A stretch of DNA of 19,995 nt from a bacterium. Lineage in GTDB: Bacteria; UBA9089; CG2-30-40-21. Positions 15,289 to 19,995 of the stretch are shown here, in pieces. The translations under genes were made by a program, and so were the position numbers. The DNA lies in contig JASEHA010000008.1 in the NCBI GenBank assembly GCA_030018795.1, positions 1-19,995 on the forward strand. Reading direction: 5' to 3'. Numbering within the stretch: position 1 is the stretch's first letter; each line of letters begins with the position of its first letter. The notes under the pieces were generated by a model. That model was not told the DNA's origin and did no database searches. It saw nothing but the letters and a program-made list of their open reading frames with translations.

Positions 15289-16101
15289 CTACGCTACCCT
15301 CCCGACATCTTCAATAGACAATTTTATGGTATCATCAACAGCCTGGATACTCTTTTGACAGGCTTCATATATCCTTTGAACTTCGATCATCTTTACCAAT
15401 TCCTCAACTGGAGAAACATTAGAGCCTTCAAGATACCCCTGTAATATCTTGATTTTTTTCATGGGCTCAGGATTGCCTGAATCAGGGGTAGCCTCAAAAA
15501 AGCAATCTCCTTTTTTCTTCAGGCTGCTCACATCACTAAACCTAACAATCCTGAGCCTATCCGCTTCCTTTGCAGTCTTCCAATCATTGGTTTTTCCTGC
15601 TTCATTATAAAAGATTCTACCGCTTTCCTCATAAACAAAAAAATTGCCCTCTTTTACTGGTATTGGTCCCTTTTCACCCAGAACATGATACCCGTCCTGA
15701 GTAACCAGATAACCCTCATTCGATACGGTAAATGCTCCGTTTCTGGTATACCCCTCCCCCCATGGAGCTTCAATCACAAAAAAACCCTCGCCGATAATGG
15801 CTAAATCAAAACTATTTCCAGTCTGTTTTGTGGGTCCAGGGGCAAAGATAGGAACAACCCCATCGATACCAACACCTGTCCCCAGCCATCCTACTCCAGG
15901 TCTTTCATCCAACTTCCCCTTCGGCGTCCAGGAATAGTTATCATAAAGCCTGTGAATAGGCATCTTGGGAAACTCCTTAAAAAGGGTTTCATCACGTTTG
16001 TAGCCTGTAGTATCTATATTTGCCAGATTATTGGCAATATTATCCAGATGGCTTGCCTGCACAAGCATCCCGCAGGCTCCAGTATAAAGTCCTCGATGCA
16101 T
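15289..16101 (-). CDS. flgF: Flagellar proximal rod protein FlgF
   Basis: A rod component of the flagellar basal body. ATG 16101 is chosen since GGAGATTAGT precedes it and the protein then begins MHRGLYTGACGM, the family start; the longer open frame to 16170 runs into repeat DNA. The product is 270 aa. DNIANNLANIDTTGYKRDE is the rod motif, FDLAIIGEGFFVI is the core, and SNVSPVEELVKMIEVQRIYE ends it. FlgF and FlgG are close homologues; FlgF is preferred because this copy precedes a clear flgG. It is the first rod gene of the block. Confidence 0.88.
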   Translation of the reverse strand: MHRGLYTGACGMLVQASHLDNIANNLANIDTTGYKRDETLFKEFPKMPIHRLYDNYSWTPKGKLDERPGVGWLGTGVGIDGVVPIFAPGPTKQTGNSFDLAIIGEGFFVIEAPWGEGYTRNGAFTVSNEGYLVTQDGYHVLGEKGPIPVKEGNFFVYEESGRIFYNEAGKTNDWKTAKEADRLRIVRFSDVSSLKKKGDCFFEATPDSGNPEPMKKIKILQGYLEGSNVSPVEELVKMIEVQRIYEACQKSIQAVDDTIKLSIEDVGRVA

Positions 16102-16138
16102 ACTAATCTCCTTTAGAAGTCGCTTGTTAGAATCTAAA

Positions 16139-16300
16139 ACAGAATCCAGAAGCCAGAAGTCAGAAGGCAAGGATTCTATTGAGACTGCTTTGGGCTAATG
16201 CCCTTGCGATAACGCTTTTAACATGCAGTAGAGACGGTCATACATCAAAAGTAAGACAAGCATCCATCCTGGCTTCTGGCTTCTGCTTTCTGCCTTCTAT
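16139..16300. repeat. Inverted 7-base arrays (CCAGAAG / CTTCTGG) around a small palindrome
   Basis: CAGAATCCAGAAGCCAGAAG and following units (about 16139-16167) face CTGGCTTCTGGCTTCTGCTT and following units (about 16268-16297). Between them, GGGCTAATGCCC (16192-16203) is a small palindrome that recurs as GGGCTAATGCC at 17976-17986. The gap between the mini-protein and flgF holds no other gene. Confidence 0.75.
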
Positions 16301-16303
16301 CTT

Positions 16304-16432
16304 TCAAACTACACCGCTTGTTTTCATGGTAACAGCAATCAATGCAACCCAAAGGATTGAACAGGCCAATAATCCTACCAGCAATGTGGTTACAACTCCT
16401 TTATCCATATCAGGCAACCATTTTCGACTCAC
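16304..16432 (-). CDS. 42-residue single-span membrane mini-protein, unknown function
   Basis: A GTG at 16432 has GGAGG 9 bases upstream on the minus strand and opens a 43-codon frame ending TGA. The product starts MSRKWLPDMDKGVVTTLLVG and has one hydrophobic segment (about residues 13-36), then KTSGVV. A basic start (SRK) before the segment suggests the N-terminus stays in the cytoplasm. It lies between murA and flgF in the same direction, 69 bases after murA. I do not recognise a family. The combination of ribosome site, frame and clean membrane segment makes it more likely real than chance, but a 42-codon frame can occur by chance. Confidence 0.55.
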   Translation of the reverse strand: MSRKWLPDMDKGVVTTLLVGLLACSILWVALIAVTMKTSGVV

Positions 16433-16467
16433 AATCCAGACCCTCCTTGTAATTATTTGCAAACTTT

Positions 16468-16496
16468 CAAGCTGTTAGCTAACGGCTAACAGCTTG
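16468..16496. repeat. 12-base-pair hairpin after murA
   Basis: CAAGCTGTTAGC and GCTAACAGCTTG are perfect inverse copies with a 5-base loop, 5 bases past the murA stop. On the minus strand no T-run follows, so it is more like a REP element than an intrinsic terminator, and murA may be cotranscribed with the genes below. Confidence 0.7.
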
Positions 16497-16500
16497 CTCT

Positions 16501-17754
16501 CTACTCCACCCTTTTAATTATTGCCCCAAGGCTCGAAAGTTTATCCTCAATATATTCGTAGCCTCTATCAAGATAATGTATTTCCATGACCTTAGTTTTA
16601 CCCTTAGCTATTAATCCAGCCAGAATTAAGGCAACGCTTGCTCGCAGGTCAGTGGCAACAATAGGTGCACCGCTTAAGAAAGGAACGCCCCGAATCAAGG
16701 CTGTATGCCCATCTACCTTGATATCTGCACCCATACGGCATAACTCGCTGACATGCATAAATCGATTTTCAAACACTGATTCGACGATAATGCTTATCCC
16801 TGGGACAGTGGTCATCAGGGTCATAAATTGAGCCTGCATATCGGTTGGAAATCCTGAGTAGGGCATGGTTTTAATACTCAATGGTGAAAGTTCTCCTGAC
16901 ATCTCTACCCTGACTCCTTCAGACTCTTCTGTTACGATTACTCCTGCCTCACGAAGTTTGGCAATGACTGCATCCAGATGGAGAAAAATGCAGTTCTTTA
17001 ACAGCACATCTCCCTTAGTGATAGCTGCAGCAACCATATATGTTCCTGCCTCAATCCTATCAGGAATAACGCGATAATCATTTACTGGATTTAGCCGTTC
17101 TACGCCATTAATCTCTATCCTGTTTGTTCCTGCTCCAGATATTGATGCCCCAGCCTTGTTTAAGAAATTAGCCAGATCAACTATTTCTGGTTCCATAGCA
17201 GCATCATAGATTATGGTTTGACCCTCGGCTAAGGAAGCTGCCATCATAATATTCTCTGTTGCTCCAACAGATGGGAAATCAAGATACAGCTTCTGTCCCT
17301 TAAGCTTAGAGCAAGTTGCCTCCACACATCCATCATGCATGATAATCTTTGCCCCAAGTCTCTCAATTGCCTTTAGATGAATATCTATTGGCCGCAAGCC
17401 AATCGCACACCCACCGGGTAAGGGAACAATTGCCTTCCCAAATCTGGCCAGAAGTGGACCCATAACCAGAACTGAAGCCCTCATCTGCCGTACCAGCTTG
17501 TATGGGGCATCATAATGCGAGATATCAGCGGCATCTATCCATGCACAACCATTTTCAGCCTTTATCCTTGCCCCAAGGCATTTTAATACCTCGAGCATTG
17601 TCTTAATATCTAACAACCTGGGTAGATTAGAGATAATATTCTCTCCAGGGATAAGAAGACATGCAGCCAGGATAGGTAAGGCTGCATTCTTGGAGCCCGA
17701 GATACTAACACTACCAACTAATCTTTGTCCACCAGAGACAACAATCTTTGCCAT
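16501..17754 (-). CDS. murA: UDP-N-acetylglucosamine 1-carboxyvinyltransferase MurA
   Basis: Catalyses the first committed step of peptidoglycan synthesis: enolpyruvyl transfer from phosphoenolpyruvate to UDP-GlcNAc, in the cytoplasm. ATG 17754 follows AGGAGG by 7 bases and begins MAKIVVSGGQ; an in-frame ATG at 17775 is less likely. The product is 417 aa, as usual. Lys22 and Asn23 of SGSKNAAL and the active-site Cys (about residue 116) in PGGCAIGLRPIDIHL are present, so it has the fosfomycin-sensitive type Cys. AGYPTDMQAQ appears as SGFPTDMQAQFM. It opens the flagellar rod block. Confidence 0.96.
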   Translation of the reverse strand: MAKIVVSGGQRLVGSVSISGSKNAALPILAACLLIPGENIISNLPRLLDIKTMLEVLKCLGARIKAENGCAWIDAADISHYDAPYKLVRQMRASVLVMGPLLARFGKAIVPLPGGCAIGLRPIDIHLKAIERLGAKIIMHDGCVEATCSKLKGQKLYLDFPSVGATENIMMAASLAEGQTIIYDAAMEPEIVDLANFLNKAGASISGAGTNRIEINGVERLNPVNDYRVIPDRIEAGTYMVAAAITKGDVLLKNCIFLHLDAVIAKLREAGVIVTEESEGVRVEMSGELSPLSIKTMPYSGFPTDMQAQFMTLMTTVPGISIIVESVFENRFMHVSELCRMGADIKVDGHTALIRGVPFLSGAPIVATDLRASVALILAGLIAKGKTKVMEIHYLDRGYEYIEDKLSSLGAIIKRVE

Positions 17755-17806
17755 TTTGTAACCTCCTGATGCCATGCTATCAACATATTACTGCCCTCAG
17801 AATTTG

Positions 17807-17897
17807 CCACAGAAGATATAGAAGATACAGAAGTTATTTTTCAACATCTCTATTTCTCTGTGCTTTCTGTGCTTTCTGTGCTTTCTGTGACCTCTGT
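17807..17897. repeat. Inverted CACAGAAG / TTTCTGTG arrays upstream of murA
   Basis: CCACAGAAGATATAGAAGAT and ACAGAAG (17807-17833) face three exact copies of TGCTTTCTG (17861-17887) plus flanking CTCTGTG and CCTCTGT. They could fold into a long imperfect stem in the leader of murA. I see no convincing promoter in 17755-18212. Confidence 0.8.
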
Positions 17898-18028
17898 AGC
17901 TATAATATCTGAACGACTACCTATCCTATTAATCGGTGATTTCATGGAAATTCTTTAATTTTATATTGTAGGTGCGGGCTAATGCCGCAAAAGCAGATGG
18001 GTTGTGATACTCGATGTTTCCAAGTTTT

Positions 18029-18180
18029 TTGGTTCTTTAACAAATCGTGTGGGTAAGGTAATGGGTCAGAATCAGAAAAGAGTTAGAACGCTGATGAATA
18101 ACTTTTTAGGTTGCACACGATTGGTGGAAGGACAGGCAAAAGTTATTCACAGCGAAATTGCATTTGTTAAAGAGCCCAAT
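18029..18180. repeat. 152-base nested inverted-repeat element
   Basis: Outer arms TTGGTTCTTTAACAAAT (18029-18045) and ATTTGTTAAAGAGCCCAA (18162-18179) enclose a second perfect pair apart from one extra base: CGCTGATGAATAACTTTT (18089-18106) and AAAAGTTATTCACAGCG (18138-18154). A near copy of the outer arm, GGTTCTTTAACGAATCATGT, lies at 102-121 (18 of 20 bases equal to 18031-18050). It could be a miniature mobile element or a structured RNA. A short + strand frame through it has no protein-like features. Next to it, 18186-18207 holds TTAATCCTG-type units. Confidence 0.6.
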
Positions 18181-18212
18181 TTATCTTGTTAATCCTGTTA
18201 TCCTGTCTAAAT

Positions 18213-19112
18213 TCAAAACCTTTTCGTAAAAGAGAGTCTGTGGGTATTGTCTAACTTACCATGTGGAATAAAGCCATAGTCAAGCTGGATGCTGTCAAAT
18301 TTATAGCCTGCACCCAGTGTCCAGCCTTTATCCAGGTCGTTTTGAGAATTGTAGCCTAAACGGAGAGCTAAATTTGGGGTACAAAGGTATTCAACCCCTA
18401 CACTTACTCGGCCATGGTTATCTTCTGGTTTGATAACATCTCCGGCTAATGTCAGTTTATCCCTTTCATAAGCTACACCAAGTTTATAGGTAATTGGCAG
18501 GCTTTCAGATTCACTGACAAATTTTAGTTTTGAGCCAAGGTTTTGGAGTACTGCTGCAAATTTAAGTCCCTGTATCTCAGGGTCAAAGTACAGGATGCCA
18601 ATATCCAGAGCTATTGCCCTGGCAGATTCTTTTTCTATCTTTTGCTGAATGATTTTACCTGTAATCCCAGCATAGATGTTGTCCATATCAGGGATAGGGA
18701 GTGCATAAGCCATGCTCATGGCATAATCATATGCCCCAAAATTGCCGATTAGATTCTCATCCTTATCCGTGCCTTCCATATCACCCATCCTTAAATAGGT
18801 GATACTGAATGCCTCAACACCTTTATTCATTGGCTGGCAATAGGCTAAGAACTCATATCTTAAATCAGTCAGCCATTCGCTGTGCATAAATGTCCCCTGT
18901 TTTTCTGCAATCTGCATCAACCCGGCCGGATTCCAGTAAATGGCATTGACATCATCAGCTATAGCAGAAAATGCCTCACCCATCCCGCATGGCCGTGCAC
19001 CAACGCCTATCTTCAAAAATTGTCCTACGCAGGTGCCGGCATTCTCATTTGTCCCTGCCTCTACTGATACCGCCAATACCGCCAATACCATCAGTAAGAT
19101 ATATTTCTTCAT
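18213..19112 (-). CDS. PorV/PorQ-family outer-membrane beta-barrel protein
   Basis: A 299-aa barrel related to PorV, which in type IX secretion shuttles cargo at the outer membrane, although many relatives have no proven role. AAGGAAGTGATCC precedes the ATG. A signal peptide spans residues 1-19 (MKKYILLMVLAVLAVSVEA). The family start follows: FLKIGVGARPCGMGEAFSAI, ADDVNAIYWNPAGL. Alternating strands run to a C-terminal RLSFTKRF ending in Phe, the outer-membrane assembly signal. Part of the signal peptide is encoded by about 2.5 copies of ATACCGCCA (19067-19089). It lies just downstream of a gene with a Por-like sorting domain. Confidence 0.85.
   Translation of the reverse strand: MKKYILLMVLAVLAVSVEAGTNENAGTCVGQFLKIGVGARPCGMGEAFSAIADDVNAIYWNPAGLMQIAEKQGTFMHSEWLTDLRYEFLAYCQPMNKGVEAFSITYLRMGDMEGTDKDENLIGNFGAYDYAMSMAYALPIPDMDNIYAGITGKIIQQKIEKESARAIALDIGILYFDPEIQGLKFAAVLQNLGSKLKFVSESESLPITYKLGVAYERDKLTLAGDVIKPEDNHGRVSVGVEYLCTPNLALRLGYNSQNDLDKGWTLGAGYKFDSIQLDYGFIPHGKLDNTHRLSFTKRF
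19067..19089. repeat. 9-base tandem repeat in the PorV-like signal peptide
   Basis: About 2.5 copies of ATACCGCCA, read on the minus strand as the Val-Leu-Ala run of the hydrophobic core. Confidence 0.7.
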
Positions 19113-19228
19113 TCTGGATCACTTCCTTTTTTGTAAGCGTTCAGGTGTAAATAAGGAAAAATGGAAAAGTAGGGAAAAAGGGAACTTATTACTCGGTGTT
19201 CAAGTTTTTTCTTATTGAACCGCCTTGA

Positions 19229-19257
19229 GTAGAGACAAGGCAATGCCTTGTCTCTAC
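19229..19257. repeat. Perfect 29-base palindrome
   Basis: GTAGAGACAAGGCA and TGCCTTGTCTCTAC are exact inverse copies around one base. It lies in the gap between the two surface-protein genes (19113-19324). No T-run follows on either strand, so it is more like a REP element than a terminator. The loop is too short to fold perfectly; the central bases would open. Confidence 0.85.
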
Positions 19258-19324
19258 CGCTTGACAGGCAGGAGATACCACAACACTGTGTTCCACTGCT
19301 AAAGTAATTCGTAGCTAAAAATCT

Positions 19325-19995
19325 TTACCGTATAATCGCCAATTTACCAATGCACTTCTCGCCTTGCGGATTGGTAATCAAACAGATATACACGCCGCTG
19401 GCTACCTTATTACCGGCATCATTATCAACATACCAGATTTTTTGACCGTTATCCGCTGGTGTAGCCTCCAATGTCTTGACCATATCACCACTAATGGTGT
19501 AAATCTTAATCGTGGCATAAGCAGTTAATTTTCGGCTGACATCTTTCTTACTGCCAAAGGTAATATACTCATGCCCAAGCCCGCTATTTGGCTTATACGG
19601 ATTGGGATAAATCAGGACATTGCCAAGAGTTGCCGGGGCGATTAGAATCCCTATGGGCATAAACGAGGTCAAATGTTTGATATTACACCAAACAACATTT
19701 CTTCCGTCTCTTCCGTCTCTTCCGTTAGCCTTTCCTGATTCAGCGATTATTTTCCATTCATTATTCTCCCACACCCAGACCTTTAAGCTATCCGCACTAA
19801 TGTATGTCCCATCCACAATTCCATTACCATCCGCATCCGGATATGGAATTTCAAGATAGGCCAGGTTGGTAAATGTGCCGGTAAGTTGGGTATGAGCCAT
19901 ATCATACGCTCTAATCTCTCGGGCAGAGTTAACAGCACTTCCTGTCGGGGTGTTAGTGGTTGAGGTAGCACTAATAAGCACATAGAAGTCCTTGT
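19325..19995 (-). CDS. C-terminal part of a surface or secreted protein with a Por/FlgD-like sorting domain (partial)
   Basis: The frame is open to the window edge (19995), so the N-terminus is missing. The visible 223 residues include a region with KVWVWENNEWKIIAESGKAN, then a C-terminal domain of about 100 residues: NVLIYPNPYKPNSG, ATIKIYTISGDMVKTL, DNDAGNKVASGVYICLI and GKLAIIR. The YPNP, I-Y-xx-G-xx-V and VASGVY pattern is that of T9SS type A or FlgD-Ig-like C-terminal domains of secreted proteins. A 9-base repeat (19701-19727) encodes Gly-Arg-Asp units in the linker. The function of the missing part is unknown. Confidence 0.82.
   Translation of the reverse strand, partial: KDFYVLISATSTTNTPTGSAVNSAREIRAYDMAHTQLTGTFTNLAYLEIPYPDADGNGIVDGTYISADSLKVWVWENNEWKIIAESGKANGRDGRDGRNVVWCNIKHLTSFMPIGILIAPATLGNVLIYPNPYKPNSGLGHEYITFGSKKDVSRKLTAYATIKIYTISGDMVKTLEATPADNGQKIWYVDNDAGNKVASGVYICLITNPQGEKCIGKLAIIR
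19701..19727. repeat. 9-base tandem repeat x3 in the surface protein gene
   Basis: Two perfect copies of CTTCCGTCT and a third with two changes, read on the minus strand as Gly-Arg-Asp units. Confidence 0.85.

Noticed and set aside
16468..16496. Intrinsic terminator after murA
   Set aside because: The 12-bp hairpin is good but no T-run follows on the minus strand.
18004..18192. 62-aa ORF on the plus strand
   Set aside because: It lies wholly inside the nested inverted-repeat element and shows no protein-like motif.
19229..19257. Intrinsic terminator after the surface-protein gene
   Set aside because: A perfect palindrome, but no T-run follows on either strand within the first bases; REP-like instead.
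1..19995. CRISPR array, tRNA, rRNA or phage region
   Set aside because: No regularly spaced repeats with unique spacers, no cloverleaf or rRNA-like stretch and no phage structural genes were seen; only a cas6 fossil hints at CRISPR history.

Overview
The window reads as a chromosomal segment of a Gram-negative (diderm), flagellated and probably anaerobic bacterium. P-ring and L-ring flagellar proteins and a PorV-type outer-membrane barrel support the diderm call. A ferredoxin-rich, split glutamate-synthase-like operon and a NikR nickel regulator suggest an anaerobe. PorV next to a protein with a Por/FlgD-like C-terminal domain, plus many short dispersed repeats, is typical of uncultured candidate-phylum genomes. 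I cannot assign a phylum from the sequence alone. Every convincing gene lies on the minus strand, so the biological order runs from high to low coordinates.

From right to left: (1) 19995-18213 holds the 3' end of a surface or secreted protein with a Por-secretion-like C-terminal domain, then a PorV/PorQ-family barrel. (2) 18212-17755 is a gene-free gap with a nested inverted-repeat element and a CACAGAA-type repeat array. (3) 17754-10088 is murA, an unlisted 42-codon membrane mini-protein, then the rod/ring block flgF-flgG-flgA-flgH-flgI-flgJ, with nikR translationally coupled to the end of flgJ. (4) 10087-8930 is a gene graveyard: a cas6 C-terminal remnant with two in-frame stops, an ISL3-family transposase tail, an inverted-repeat element carrying a CACAAAG array, and another transposase tail. 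(5) 8929-2810 is a clear promoter and a leader with an intrinsic terminator, then a four-gene operon: an MvhD-like iron-sulfur subunit, two ferredoxin/FMN glutamate-synthase-like subunits (one degenerate), and a fused glutaminase/GXGXG subunit. (6) 2619-236 is glmM and mtnA, overlapping by 4 bases. (7) 235-1 is a gene-free end with a short inverted-repeat element.

Two things stand out. The first is the glutamate-synthase-like operon. It has no visible NADPH-oxidising GltD subunit. Instead it carries an MvhD-type electron-transfer protein and a paired, apparently non-catalytic FMN-domain paralogue, all behind a promoter with a possible attenuator. The second is a genome habit: 9-base units repeated about three times, seen in frame inside glmM, flgA, flgJ and the right-edge surface protein (about 2.5 copies in the PorV signal peptide), and also in gaps and dead genes. 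Inverted pairs of 7- to 8-base repeat arrays and REP-like palindromes fill most intergenic gaps.
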